Shown: one piece after another, positions 15,888-24,492 of the stretch
Layout of the letters: the number at the start of each line of letters is the position of its first letter
Numbering within the stretch: position 1 is the stretch's first letter
Assembly: GCA_001303465.1 (NCBI GenBank)
Contig: LJTR01000004.1
Location: forward strand, 1 to 39,007
DNA from: Phycisphaerae bacterium SG8_4
GTDB lineage: Bacteria; Planctomycetota; Phycisphaerae; Sedimentisphaerales; Anaerobacaceae
Length of the DNA: 39,007 bases
Direction of reading: 5' to 3'
Translations under genes and position numbers: made by a program
The notes under the pieces: generated by a model
The model's database searches: none
Seen by the model: the letters and a program-made list of their open reading frames with translations, nothing else
What the model was told of the DNA's origin: nothing

Positions 15888-15935
15888 GACACGGATTTGC
15901 ACGGTTTTTTGACACGGATTAACACTGATTTTTTG
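15888..15935. repeat. Left inverted-repeat arm of the GxxExxY cassette
   Basis: Words ACACGGATTTGCACGG and ACACGGATTAACACTG joined by T-runs. The inner part (15905-15927) matches the reverse complement of 16343-16376, except that the right side has one extra ACGGATTAACAC unit and one extra C. It starts immediately after the ispF stop codon. Confidence 0.8.
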
Positions 15936-15949
15936 AGAATAGAAAGACT

Positions 15950-16336
15950 GTGAAAACACTGAAACATGGCGAATTGTCGCAGAAGATCATAGGGATCGCC
16001 CAGAATGTTCATAATGAATTAGGACAGGGATTTCTTGAAAAGGTCTATGAGAATGCTCTTGCCATAGAACTCGAAGAAGAAGGCGTCGACTGCACATCGG
16101 AAGTTCCAATGTCCGTTCAATATCATGGGAGTGTGGTCGGCGACTATGTAGCAGATATGGTCGTGGAGAATAAGATCATTGTGGAGGTCAAAGCGGTTTC
16201 AGAACTTACTTCTGCCCACGAAGTCCAATTAGTGAACTATCTCAAAGCAACAGGTGTACAGGTAGGACTATTGATTAACTTTGGCCGATCAGTGCAAGTA
16301 AAACGCCGCGTATTCGGCTTCGGCCCGGCAGGATGA
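15950..16336 (+). CDS. GxxExxY-family protein (PD-(D/E)xK-like fold)
   Basis: 128 residues from a GTG start. The family signature GFLEKVY (G-x2-E-x2-Y) is at residues 27-33. A later DYVADMVVENKIIVEVKA stretch has the Asp...Glu-x-Lys pattern of PD-(D/E)xK nucleases, though activity has not been established for most members. It interrupts the ispF-cysS spacing, is visibly more AT-rich than neighbours, and is enclosed by inverted word-repeat arms. The whole 15888-16390 block thus looks like an inserted cassette. The ribosome site is weak. Function is unknown; a role in spreading or maintaining the repeats is a possibility, not shown. Confidence 0.9.
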   Translation: MKTLKHGELSQKIIGIAQNVHNELGQGFLEKVYENALAIELEEEGVDCTSEVPMSVQYHGSVVGDYVADMVVENKIIVEVKAVSELTSAHEVQLVNYLKATGVQVGLLINFGRSVQVKRRVFGFGPAG

Positions 16337-16339
16337 AAC

Positions 16340-16390
16340 AAACAGTGTTAATCCGTGTTAATCCGTGTCGAAAAAAGAGCAGTGTAAATA
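16340..16390. repeat. Right inverted-repeat arm of the GxxExxY cassette
   Basis: GTTAATCCGTGTTAATCCGTG followed by TCGAAAAAAG, the reverse complement of the left arm words. It begins 4 nt after the GxxExxY stop and ends about 22 nt before the cysS start. Confidence 0.8.
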
Positions 16391-16411
16391 GGTGTCCAAA
16401 ACGAGGTCGTA

Positions 16412-17890
16412 ATGGGATTGCAGCTTTATAACAGTCTGACTAGAAGAAAAGAGGAATTTGAGCCTTTGGAAAAGGGCCGGGTGGGCATTTACGTTTGCGG
16501 GCCCACGGTCTACGGGCATGCGCATCTGGGGCACGCGAAAAGCTATGTCAGCTTTGATGTTCTGGTCAGATATCTTCGCTATCTCGGGTACGCCGTCACC
16601 TACGTGCAGAATGTCACCGACGTGGGTCACCTGACCGATGACGCCGACGAGGGCGAGGACAAGATCGCCAAGGAGGCCAAGAAAGAAAAGACGCATCCGA
16701 TGGCGCTGGCCGAGATGTACACGCGCAGTTTCTTCGAGGACATGGACCGCCTGAACTGTCTCAGGCCCGACATCAGCCCGCGCGCCAGCGGCCATATAAT
16801 CGAGCAGATAGAGCTGGTGAAAACGCTCGTGGAAACCGAATACGCCTACGAGGTCAACGGCTCCGTGTATTTCGATGTTTCAAAGTTCGAAGAGTATGGC
16901 AAACTCTCAGGCAGAAATATCGAGGAAATGCAGGCCGGCGCACGCGTGGAGGTTTCCCCGGACAAGAAGAATCCGGCTGACTTTGCGCTCTGGAAGAAAG
17001 CCGAGCCCAATCACATAATGCAATGGCCCAGTCCCTGGGGCAAAGGCTACCCCGGTTGGCACCTGGAATGCTCGGCGATGAGCATGAAATACCTGGGCGC
17101 CACCGTTGATATCCACGGTGGCGGTCTGGAGAACCAGTTTCCCCATCACGAGTGTGAAATCGCCCAGTCCGAGGCGGCCAACGGCGTGCAGTTCGTTCGC
17201 TACTGGATGCACAACAACATGGTCACCGTCGACAGTCAGAAAATGGGCAAGAGCCTGAATAATTTCATTACGCTCAAACAGGCCTTCTCCGGAGCGCATG
17301 AAAGACTGACCAGGAGCTACGAGCCTTTGGCAGTGAGGCAATTGATTTTGAACAGCCACTACAGAAGCCCGCTGGATTTTTCCGATGCGGCGCTGTTTGC
17401 GGCCCTGAGTGGTTATGGAAAGATAGCCGATGTGGTCAAAGGCGTGCGAAAGATGGCCCCCCAGGCGCCCGAAGGCGATATCGAAGGCGAAGTCGCAGAA
17501 CAGCTCGAGCAGTTCAAGGGCAGGTTCGAAGAGGCGATGAATGACGATTTGAACACGTCGGTTGCCTTGTCCGTTGTCTTTGAGCTGGTTCGTCTGGCGA
17601 ACACCCTGCTGGAGGACAGCAGCACGACGGCCGCCACTCTTGGTGCCGTCGATGATTTGTTCACAAGGCTGGGAGGTGACGTTCTCGGTGTCGTTAAAGA
17701 CGAGTATGAACAGACTGGCCGGGCCGGTGAGGCAATGATGGACAAGCTGGTAAACGTCTTGATAGATCAGCGGAACCAGGCCCGCAAGGACAGAGATTTC
17801 GCCCGGGCCGACAGTCTTCGTGACAGTCTGGATGAAGTGGGGATTGTGCTCGAAGACACGCCGCAAAAGACTACCTGGAGAATGAAATGA
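16412..17890 (+). CDS. cysS: Cysteinyl-tRNA synthetase
   Basis: 492 residues, class Ia synthetase that charges tRNA-Cys. The zinc/cysteine site begins [15 protein letters not shown], with Cys29 and the HIGH-type motif HLGH at 38-41. Further zinc ligands lie in WHLECSAMS and in [12 protein letters not shown]. The KMSKS loop reads KMGKS. The C-terminal helical anticodon region is complete, ending in [26 protein letters not shown]. Its stop overlaps the ruvC ATG (ATGA), so expression of the recombination genes is coupled to it. The start at 16412 was chosen because [14 protein letters not shown] is conserved from there. Confidence 0.97.
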   Translation: MGLQLYNSLTRRKEEFEPLEKGRVGIYVCGPTVYGHAHLGHAKSYVSFDVLVRYLRYLGYAVTYVQNVTDVGHLTDDADEGEDKIAKEAKKEKTHPMALAEMYTRSFFEDMDRLNCLRPDISPRASGHIIEQIELVKTLVETEYAYEVNGSVYFDVSKFEEYGKLSGRNIEEMQAGARVEVSPDKKNPADFALWKKAEPNHIMQWPSPWGKGYPGWHLECSAMSMKYLGATVDIHGGGLENQFPHHECEIAQSEAANGVQFVRYWMHNNMVTVDSQKMGKSLNNFITLKQAFSGAHERLTRSYEPLAVRQLILNSHYRSPLDFSDAALFAALSGYGKIADVVKGVRKMAPQAPEGDIEGEVAEQLEQFKGRFEEAMNDDLNTSVALSVVFELVRLANTLLEDSSTTAATLGAVDDLFTRLGGDVLGVVKDEYEQTGRAGEAMMDKLVNVLIDQRNQARKDRDFARADSLRDSLDEVGIVLEDTPQKTTWRMK

Positions 17891-18378
17891 GAATACTCGG
17901 CATCGATCCGGGGCTGCAGGTCTGCGGGTACGCTTGTCTGGACGCCGAGCTGGGCGCCGAGAAGTTGGTCGAGGCCGGCGTTATTCGCACTGAGCGTGAC
18001 GATGGACTCGAGCAGAGATTGAACAGGATTGCTGAGGATGCCGAGTCACTTCTGAGCAGTTTCGCCCCTGATGTCGTGGCGGTCGAGCAGTTGTATTCGC
18101 ATTACGCCCACCCCAGGACGGCGATATTGATGGGACATGCAAGAGGTGTTATACTGCAAAAATGTGCCGAGGCCACGATCGAAGTGAGAAGCTTCAGCGC
18201 GACGCGCATAAAAAAATCGATTACCGGCAACGGCAGGGCGTCCAAGGAGCAGGTGCAGAGAACGATCCAGACTGTTCTAAACCTGTCCGAATTGCCCGAA
18301 CCAAACGATGTAGCCGACGCAATCGCCGCAGCGATGTGCTGTGCTAACTCGTTGCAGGCACTTGGTAAGAGATATTAG
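17887..18378 (+). CDS. ruvC: Crossover junction endodeoxyribonuclease RuvC
   Basis: 163 residues, normal size. It cleaves Holliday junctions held by RuvAB. Catalytic acidic residues are visible: Asp7 in ILGIDPGL, Glu in VAVEQLY, and the Asp pair in NDVADAIAAA near the C-terminus. The Asn/Gly-rich SITGNGRASKEQV loop is conserved. Its start overlaps the cysS stop by 4 bp. Its stop codon (TAG at 18376-18378) lies inside the left arm of a perfect 17-bp inverted repeat, so the mRNA end of this gene is in a hairpin. Confidence 0.96.
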   Translation: MRILGIDPGLQVCGYACLDAELGAEKLVEAGVIRTERDDGLEQRLNRIAEDAESLLSSFAPDVVAVEQLYSHYAHPRTAILMGHARGVILQKCAEATIEVRSFSATRIKKSITGNGRASKEQVQRTIQTVLNLSELPEPNDVADAIAAAMCCANSLQALGKRY

Positions 18379-18484
18379 ACACAGATTTCACTGATTACAC
18401 TGATATTGGATGCAAGAGACACGATATTCTACCAGTGAATATAGACATAGTGAATTGACTGAACACGGTGAAATCTGTGTCTAA
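18375..18484. repeat. Palindromic word-repeat element (word CACAGATTTCAC)
   Basis: TTAGACACAGATTTCAC (18375-18391) and its exact complement at 18468-18484 form a perfect 17-bp repeat. Inner words CTGATTACACTGAT resemble those around the GxxExxY gene, so this may be a gene-less relative of that cassette. It fills the ruvC-ruvA spacer. Confidence 0.85.
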
Positions 18485-18502
18485 AATCTTTCAAGCGTAC
18501 AG

Positions 18503-19132
18503 ATGATAGCGAAAATTGAAGGAAAACTTGCTAAGCTTGATGCGGATTGCTGCCTGGTTGAGGTCGGAGCGGTTGGTTACGAGGTAATGCTGCCGAGCTA
18601 CTGTGTAAGTGCGCTCTCTGGTCATGTCGGCTCGGATATCATGCTTTGCACGATGGAGTATTACGAGGGCACGCCGGGCGGCGGCAATCTCGTGCCGAGA
18701 ATGGTCGGCTTTCTCAATTCGGGTGAGAGGGACTTTTTTACAAAGTATATAAGCGTAAAGGGGATGGGGATAAAGAAGGGCCTGCGCTCGTTGAGCATTC
18801 CCATAGCTACTATCGCGGCGGCGATAGAGAACGCCGATGACAAGACTCTAATGTCACTACCGGCGGTCGGGCGAAGAATGACTCAGCAGATTATCGCCGA
18901 GTTACGGGGCAAGCTGCAGGCCTTTGCCGTCGGGGCCGAGCCTGCGGCAGCGACGGGTGCGGGATTTCGGCCGTTCCAGACCGAGGCATTGGAGATTCTG
19001 ATCGCCTGGGGTGAGAAAAGAGCCGAAGCAATGGAATTGGTTGAACTGGCCTGCCGCAAGCATCCGGACATTGACTCGGCCGAAGCGCTGGTGCCGCTGG
19101 TTTACAGATTGAAACAAGGAGTGGAAGTATAA
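18503..19132 (+). CDS. ruvA: Holliday junction branch migration protein RuvA
   Basis: 209 residues. RuvA tetramers bind the four-way junction and load RuvB. The N-terminal OB fold begins MIAKIEGKL, with VEVGAVGYEVMLP. Two helix-hairpin-helix motifs follow: VKGMGIKKGL (about residues 90-100) and SLPAVGRRMTQQIIAEL (about 117-133). The C-terminal domain III that contacts RuvB is short and includes EALEILIAWGEKRAEAMELV. The region between domains I and II (YYEGTPGGGNLVPRMVGF) differs from the proteobacterial version. It lies between ruvC and ruvB, with palindromic elements on both sides. Confidence 0.93.
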   Translation: MIAKIEGKLAKLDADCCLVEVGAVGYEVMLPSYCVSALSGHVGSDIMLCTMEYYEGTPGGGNLVPRMVGFLNSGERDFFTKYISVKGMGIKKGLRSLSIPIATIAAAIENADDKTLMSLPAVGRRMTQQIIAELRGKLQAFAVGAEPAAATGAGFRPFQTEALEILIAWGEKRAEAMELVELACRKHPDIDSAEALVPLVYRLKQGVEV

Positions 19133-19136
19133 GGGA

Positions 19137-19236
19137 AATGCAAAAGTCAAAATGTAAAATGCAAAATTAAGGAAGTCGTCCCGGCTTGCCGGGACTCCGC
19201 AATTTTGATCTTTGATTTTTGATCTTTGATTTGAAA
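19137..19236. repeat. Palindromic word-repeat element (word TTGATCTTTGA)
   Basis: The left arm is AAATGCAAAAGTCAAAATG and on to 19169; the right arm (19200-19232) is AATTTTGATCTTTGATTTTT and on. The tip is a perfect GC hairpin, GTCCCGGC-TT-GCCGGGAC (19178-19195). It fills the ruvA-ruvB spacer. Confidence 0.8.
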
Positions 19237-19238
19237 CC

Positions 19239-20288
19239 ATGGCTATAGGTAGAATAATAGGTGGACAATCTTTGAACGACGCCGAGGAGAGTTTCAACGT
19301 TTCGCTCCGGCCGAAGTTCCTAGATGGCTGCATTGGCCAGCGCAATCTAAAAGAGAAACTTGCAATAGCAATCTCGGCGGCCAGGCAGAGGTCCGAGCCG
19401 CTGGAGCATGTATTGTTTTACGGCCCTCCCGGGCTTGGTAAAACAACGCTCGCCCACGTCGTGGCTAATGAAATGGGAGCGAGAATCCGCTGCTCCTCGG
19501 GACCGGCACTGGCAAAGGCCGGTGATGTGATGGGACTCTTGAGTAATGTCGACACCGGTGACGTGCTGTTTATCGACGAAATCCACCGGCTCAGCACGCT
19601 GGTCGAAGAGTTTGTCTACCCTGCGATGGAAGATTTCAAGGTGGACTTCACGGTCGACAGCGGCCTGCACGCAAAGACGATAAACTTCCCGCTCAAGCGT
19701 TTCACTTTGATCGGCGCCACGACCCGCGCGGGCTTACTCAGCGCGCCGCTTCGCAGCCGGTTCGGGATGTTGTATCATCTGGCTTTCTACAGCAGCGAAG
19801 AGTTGACGGAGATTCTGGCTCGATCGGCTGATCTTCTGGAACTTCAATGCGAGGAAGGGACACTGGAATTGATCGCCGACCGCTCCCGCGGCACGCCGAG
19901 AGTGGCAAATCGTCTGCTCAAGCGCGTGCGCGATTACGCGCAGGTCAAGGGCTCGGGCATCCTCAGTGCAGAGATTGTCGAAAGCTCGCTCAAGATGGAG
20001 CAGATCGACACTTTGGGCCTGGACGAGCTGGACAGGTCATTCCTGCGCGCGCTGATCAATGTCTACGACGGCGGCCCGGCCGGCATCGAGGCGATCGCCG
20101 CCACACTCGGCGAAGAAAGGGACACGCTGGAAGATGTGGTCGAGCCCTATCTCTTGCAGATAGGCTTCGTGCGGCGAACCAAGCGCGGCAGGGAAGTCAC
20201 CGAGCAGGCCTGCAAGCACCTGGGAGCCAAACCACACAAGAAGAGTAAGTCCCGACAGTCCGGACTTTTTGAACAAAGCGAACAGTAA
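19239..20288 (+). CDS. ruvB: Holliday junction branch migration DNA helicase RuvB
   Basis: 349 residues. AAA+ motor that drives branch migration with RuvA. Walker A is GPPGLGKTT at residues 62-70, Walker B is LFIDEIHRL, sensor 1 and arginine-finger region read GATTRAGLLSAPLRSRFG, and the C-terminal winged helix ends with PYLLQIGFVRRTKRGRE. The N-terminal SLRPKFLDGCIGQ matches the family. The start has no strong ribosome site because a word-repeat arm precedes it. It ends the plus-strand run and converges with the membrane protein gene 30 nt away. Confidence 0.98.
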   Translation: MAIGRIIGGQSLNDAEESFNVSLRPKFLDGCIGQRNLKEKLAIAISAARQRSEPLEHVLFYGPPGLGKTTLAHVVANEMGARIRCSSGPALAKAGDVMGLLSNVDTGDVLFIDEIHRLSTLVEEFVYPAMEDFKVDFTVDSGLHAKTINFPLKRFTLIGATTRAGLLSAPLRSRFGMLYHLAFYSSEELTEILARSADLLELQCEEGTLELIADRSRGTPRVANRLLKRVRDYAQVKGSGILSAEIVESSLKMEQIDTLGLDELDRSFLRALINVYDGGPAGIEAIAATLGEERDTLEDVVEPYLLQIGFVRRTKRGREVTEQACKHLGAKPHKKSKSRQSGLFEQSEQ

Positions 20289-20293
20289 AACTC

Positions 20294-20337
20294 ACCTTTC
20301 GATTGGCTGTGGTCGATTTCATGTGTCGCCGAAAGGT
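20294..20337. terminator. Inverted repeat between convergent genes
   Basis: ACCTTTCG (20294-20301) is exactly complementary to CGAAAGGT (20330-20337), 28 nt apart, spanning the 3' ends of ruvB and the opposing gene. It has no T-runs, so a two-way terminator role is only possible. Confidence 0.3.
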
Positions 20338-22241
20338 CCTTCCGTTCGGGATATTTGGCCTATTGCCGGTACTTCGAATCTCGAGTAGGCGCCCAGACCG
20401 TTCTTCTTCCAGGTCCACTTGAACCAGACCAGAGCGGGGTCGTCCAGGGAAACTGCAAAACGAAACAGCACCTTTGTTGGCTTGCCGTTGCTGTCCACGG
20501 CGAGCACTTCGGCTGACATGTCACGCAACTCTGTTTTTTCACCCACCGAGAACCGCATATCTTCCGGGCGGAAAAGACTGTTGAAGTGATTGTAGAAGTA
20601 GGCGAAGTTAGGCGCGAAGTCTTTGCGGGATGTGTCGGTTGACAGAATGTTTCCCGTTTGGGCTTCAACCAGCAGTGTCTTGTCTGCCGTGCGGGTGATT
20701 TTGAGCGGACCAAAGCCCGGCGCTAAGAGGCGCGTCCTCTCCGGCAGAGGCTCTTTCCAGTATGCCCTCAGAGCGGGAAGACCCATGAATAGAAACGGAT
20801 TTGGGGCATTTACCACAACCAGAGTCTTGTCGGTAAGGTCGACCGATGGATCCACTTTGACAGTCGAGTAGAAAGTGTCGAAGACGAAAGACATCGTCGA
20901 GGGCGCCTTGACTCTGGAGAAGACGGCAAAACCCGTGTGTATGAATATCAACGTTACGCAAAGCATCCAGGCGAGGACTCGCCAGAGGCGCGATCTCGCA
21001 GTCCAGTCTTGTTTGGCGAACAGACCGGCGATGAACTGTGCCATCACTCCGAAGGCGCCGATCGCCACGAAGAGCAGGTTGCGGTTCATCGCCCTTGTCG
21101 CACATATCGGCAGGACGCAGAGCAGCATGCCTGAGAACCAGTAGAGGGCTACGCGGCTGCTGCGCAGCAGCGGAATCAGAGCTATCAACAGCAGGCCAAG
21201 GAACACTACTGCGACGAATAGATACCACGCTCCGGCATAGCCGGACAATGCGTCGAGCATTTCGGCGGGCGTCGCACCCCATTGGCCGGCAAGAAGTATC
21301 GGTCCGCGCTCAAGCACCGCCTGCATATAGCGTATCGTTTCGCGTCCGGGGTCAATGACAAAGCCACTGCCGCCAGCGCCGTAGCCGAGTGAATTGTAGA
21401 TGATCCGCCAGCCGACTATTACGATAAAGCTCGGAGCCAGGCTTGCGATCCTTCGGATCTTGCTTGCGTGCTCGATGAAAAGTGCGTAGGCAAAAAGATA
21501 TGCGAAAGTGGCTATGCCTGCCTCGGTCGACAACAGCGACAGCAACAATGTAAATGGAGCGGTGATGCCGGAGGCGAGCGAATTGTGGCACCGCCATTTG
21601 TGATGAAGCAGCAACGTGAGAACCGAGAAGAACAAGGCAAGCAAAAGATTTCTGTTTGCGATCCACATTGCGGGAAAGTAGTTGCTGTCGTCGATTGTGT
21701 AGAGAAGGGCCGCTACAGCCGCCATCCAGAGAGGCGTCATCAGCTGCCGATATAGTAACGCCAGCAGAAAGACCAGGGCCGCGAACCAGATTATGTTGTG
21801 GGCGTGCATCAGCGGCGACGACTCGCCAAACAAGCGATAGTCTAGCCAGTGCGTAAGGCTGTCCAGCGGCCGCCAGTTCGCAAAGCGCCAACCGTCGGCG
21901 GTCCACCAGGGGCACATGCCGGAATCCATCAGCTTCTCGGCATCCTGCTGCGTGCGGGCAAAAGAGTGCATCTCGCGCATCGCTGCCGACAGGGTGCCGA
22001 CATCGTCGCCGATCAGCGGCGTGCTGTAGAGTTGCTCGGGCAATTGCGAAGGCCTGACGAGCCTGACGCGATGAAGCAGATCGTCCTGTATGAGACCGGC
22101 GTTCAGGGCCGGAAGCATTATCACCGCAGCCAGGCCGGCTATTATCACCGGCATACACCTGTGTTCCAAGGCTGGCCGTGCGACGGCTGCGAACCTCTCG
22201 GGCATCGATCCGTGCTCAGTGTCGGGTTCGATCTGTTCCAT
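20319..22241 (-). CDS. Polytopic membrane protein, GT-C glycosyltransferase-like
   Basis: 640 residues. A first membrane span (about 30-50) is followed by IQDDLLHR with an Asp pair at 53-54. This arrangement of an acidic pair after the first span is typical of GT-C enzymes (PMT/ArnT-like), which use lipid-linked sugar donors. Many further hydrophobic spans follow up to about residue 430 (for example FAALVFLLALLYRQLM and YLFVAVVFLGLLLIALIPLL). The last 200 residues form a hydrophilic outer domain. It ends the minus-strand run, 6 nt downstream of recO. The glycosyltransferase label rests on topology and one motif, so it is tentative; donor and acceptor are unknown. Confidence 0.65.
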   Translation of the reverse strand: MEQIEPDTEHGSMPERFAAVARPALEHRCMPVIIAGLAAVIMLPALNAGLIQDDLLHRVRLVRPSQLPEQLYSTPLIGDDVGTLSAAMREMHSFARTQQDAEKLMDSGMCPWWTADGWRFANWRPLDSLTHWLDYRLFGESSPLMHAHNIIWFAALVFLLALLYRQLMTPLWMAAVAALLYTIDDSNYFPAMWIANRNLLLALFFSVLTLLLHHKWRCHNSLASGITAPFTLLLSLLSTEAGIATFAYLFAYALFIEHASKIRRIASLAPSFIVIVGWRIIYNSLGYGAGGSGFVIDPGRETIRYMQAVLERGPILLAGQWGATPAEMLDALSGYAGAWYLFVAVVFLGLLLIALIPLLRSSRVALYWFSGMLLCVLPICATRAMNRNLLFVAIGAFGVMAQFIAGLFAKQDWTARSRLWRVLAWMLCVTLIFIHTGFAVFSRVKAPSTMSFVFDTFYSTVKVDPSVDLTDKTLVVVNAPNPFLFMGLPALRAYWKEPLPERTRLLAPGFGPLKITRTADKTLLVEAQTGNILSTDTSRKDFAPNFAYFYNHFNSLFRPEDMRFSVGEKTELRDMSAEVLAVDSNGKPTKVLFRFAVSLDDPALVWFKWTWKKNGLGAYSRFEVPAIGQISRTEGPFGDT

Positions 22242-22247
22242 GGTGAA

Positions 22248-23003
22248 TCAGCTTGCCGTGATGTGTTTGGCCATTCTTGGGGGTCGGCCCAACAGTACAG
22301 TGAGATGGCGGACCATCACCTTCTCGATTTCCACCAGGATTTCCTCAGTCGAAGCGGGGATCTGTTTGAGGTTCGCCAGGTGATCTGAGACGTCTTTGTC
22401 CAGCCTGATCTTATCGGCGAAACTCATCTCACAATCTCTGCAGATCAGTCCGTTCGCCGAACTGCTGAAATAGTATTCGTGTCTCGTACCTCCTGTCTCG
22501 TATCTCTTTCTGCAATTTGCACAGTGACTCAAAATCGGCTTTAGCCCGACATCGTTTAGCAGTGACAATTGGAACAATAATAGCAGCGACAGCATCCTTC
22601 GTCTGTCGTCCCGCGTCCCTGGTTGCTCGTTGGCGTTCTGCAGTAACTGTATGAAGCCTTCGAAAAGCTCTGGATGAGGGTCATAATCATCCGTCAGGCC
22701 GTCGACCAATTCGGCGGCGAAATAGCAACAGTACAGGGCGAAGAGGTTCTTTTGCAGGTTTAAGCCGGTTGGCCGTTGCTGAAACTCCGTCAGCGTTGCG
22801 AGCTTGTCTTTGTTTGAACCTGCGAATAGGATTTGTCCGTGTGAGAGTATCTCGATGGGCCCGTCGAAGGTTGATTTCGGTCGTTTCGAGCCTTTGGCGA
22901 TGGCTCCGAGTTTGCCCGTATCCCGGGCAAAAAATGTCACTATCTGGGAGGTTTCGGAATAGTCGACGGCGCGTATACAGATAGCCATATCTTTGGTTAG
23001 CAT
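22248..23003 (-). CDS. recO: DNA repair protein RecO
   Basis: About 251 residues from the ATG at 23003; a GTG at 23039 would add 12 unsupported residues. RecO loads RecA with RecR onto SSB-coated DNA. The N-terminal OB fold shows DYSETSQIVTFFARDTGKL and AIAKGSKRPKS; the zinc module has HCANCRKRYETGG and LICRDCEM (two CxxC pairs). The C-terminal helical part ends in RHLTVLLGRPPRMAKHI. It lies after the CNNM/CorC gene, separated by a palindromic element, and 6 nt before the membrane protein gene. Confidence 0.93.
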   Translation of the reverse strand: MLTKDMAICIRAVDYSETSQIVTFFARDTGKLGAIAKGSKRPKSTFDGPIEILSHGQILFAGSNKDKLATLTEFQQRPTGLNLQKNLFALYCCYFAAELVDGLTDDYDPHPELFEGFIQLLQNANEQPGTRDDRRRMLSLLLLFQLSLLNDVGLKPILSHCANCRKRYETGGTRHEYYFSSSANGLICRDCEMSFADKIRLDKDVSDHLANLKQIPASTEEILVEIEKVMVRHLTVLLGRPPRMAKHITAS

Positions 23004-23043
23004 AGCTACGGCAAATCCTGAGCACGGATATACAAGCACGAAA

Positions 23044-23150
23044 CAACATCGAATGCCCGAGATCCAAAATCCAAAACGTGGTGGTCATTTGAACATTTGC
23101 ATTTGAGATTTGTCTCGGATCTATGACTTGGAATCTCGCATTTCGACATT
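23044..23150. repeat. Palindromic word-repeat element (CNNM gene-recO spacer)
   Basis: The outer left CGAATGCCCGAGATCCAAAA pairs imperfectly with outer right TTGGAATCTCGCATTTCG; inner parts carry CATTTGAACATTTGCATTTG words. It is less regular than the other elements but has the same placement and build. Confidence 0.6.
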
Positions 23151-24476
23151 TCATTCTCCGGAGAGTTCGCCGATTTTCTGGACTCTGATGCGTTTGATTC
23201 TTCTGGCTTCAGCCGAGGCGATCGTGAACTTCAGTCCCTCGTAGTCGAATGTCTCGTTGGATTTGGGAATATAACCCAGGCAGGAGAAGACGAAACCGCC
23301 CACGGTGTCGTAGTCTTCGTCTTCAGGCAGGTTCAACTCGAACTCGTCGTTCAAGTCATCGATGTATGTCCTTGCATCGACTTCGATAGTATTGGCGTCG
23401 ATCTTCTTGATAGGCTCTGCAGGCGTTTCTTCATATTCGTCGGTAATCTCGCCGACCAGCTCCTCGAGAATGTCTTCCAGAGTAACAATGCCGGCTGTCC
23501 CGCCATATTCGTCGAGAACTATCGCTATATGCAGTTTTCGATTTTGAAATTCGTGGAGCAGGGCTCGAAGCGGCTTCGTCTCTGGGACAAAATAAGCTTC
23601 CCGCATCTTATCGCGGAGTTTGAAGTCCGCCGGGTTTTTGCCGATCTCGGTCAGAAGGTCCTTGGCGTAAACAAGCCCGATCAACTTGTCAATGTTGTCC
23701 TCGTAGACCGGGACACGGGTGTGGCCCGCGACGGCTATCGTCTCCAGGACTTTCTGCAAATCCGAATTGACGTCGACAGCTACGATGTCCGTGCGGGGCG
23801 TCATGATTTCATCGGCAGTGCTGCTGCTCAGCTCGAGCACGTTTTCGATCATCTCCTGTTCTTCCTCATCGAGCGCCCCTTCGGTTCTGTGCTGCTCGAG
23901 GTCGGTCAGAAACTCTTCCTGTTTCTCCTCGTGTTGTTCCTCGGGTGTAGTTTCGACGATTCCGGCCAGTCGCCTTACGACACCGTCGTACAACTTGAAG
24001 ATGCAAAGAACAGGCGATGCCGTGAGGGCAAAAAAAGTCAGCGACCCGTGGGTTCGGCTCAGAATCTTCTCGCCGGCGTACTTGGCCCATGCGTGGGGGA
24101 TTGCCAGACTGAATATGGAAAAAATCACCGTCGCAACGCACAATGCAAGCGCAGAGTCGGCCGCAAATTCAAACCGGGATTTGGCCTGGCCCGGATCGAC
24201 GAAGACTGAGACCAGAAGCAGCAGGATGACCATGTTGGAGATTAGCCTAAAGAGAGAGCACGTCAAGATCAGTTTCTCAGCGTTCTCGCCCAGCCGCTCG
24301 GCGAGATCTTTGGAACTGCTGTTCTTGCCGGCTTCCTTGAAAGCCTCCTGCAGTTTGGCATGTGAAAATGTTCGCAGCGCGATAGCATTGACGGAAAAGA
24401 ACAATGTTCCACCGGCAAGAAGGCACATCAACAACACCGCCCAACCAACGTAGCCCACTTTTGGATGTCCTTTCAA
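23151..24476 (-). CDS. CNNM/CorC-type transporter-associated CBS protein
   Basis: 441 residues with the hemolysin C/CorC layout: an N-terminal CNNM membrane domain (spans around 10-32, 78-98, 108-130 and possibly 145-165), a CBS pair (about 215-335, with IMTPRTDIVAVDV and TRVPVYEDN, then LHIAIVLDEYGGTAGIVTLED), and a C-terminal CorC_HlyC domain (about 355-441, with VDARTYIDDLNDEFEL and DYDTVGGFV). Family members are linked to magnesium or cobalt export and homeostasis; direct transport is debated for some. It follows ybeY, an arrangement seen in many bacteria. Confidence 0.92.
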   Translation of the reverse strand: MKGHPKVGYVGWAVLLMCLLAGGTLFFSVNAIALRTFSHAKLQEAFKEAGKNSSSKDLAERLGENAEKLILTCSLFRLISNMVILLLLVSVFVDPGQAKSRFEFAADSALALCVATVIFSIFSLAIPHAWAKYAGEKILSRTHGSLTFFALTASPVLCIFKLYDGVVRRLAGIVETTPEEQHEEKQEEFLTDLEQHRTEGALDEEEQEMIENVLELSSSTADEIMTPRTDIVAVDVNSDLQKVLETIAVAGHTRVPVYEDNIDKLIGLVYAKDLLTEIGKNPADFKLRDKMREAYFVPETKPLRALLHEFQNRKLHIAIVLDEYGGTAGIVTLEDILEELVGEITDEYEETPAEPIKKIDANTIEVDARTYIDDLNDEFELNLPEDEDYDTVGGFVFSCLGYIPKSNETFDYEGLKFTIASAEARRIKRIRVQKIGELSGE

Positions 24477-24492
24477 CTATTTTGTGCACGGA

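Noticed and set aside
16907-17866. A 319-codon open frame on the minus strand
   Set aside because: It is the antisense shadow of cysS, whose motifs are complete on the plus strand.
18375-18484. Ordinary rho-independent terminator after ruvC
   Set aside because: The arms are far apart (76 nt) and AT-rich, no T-run follows, and ruvA continues directly downstream.
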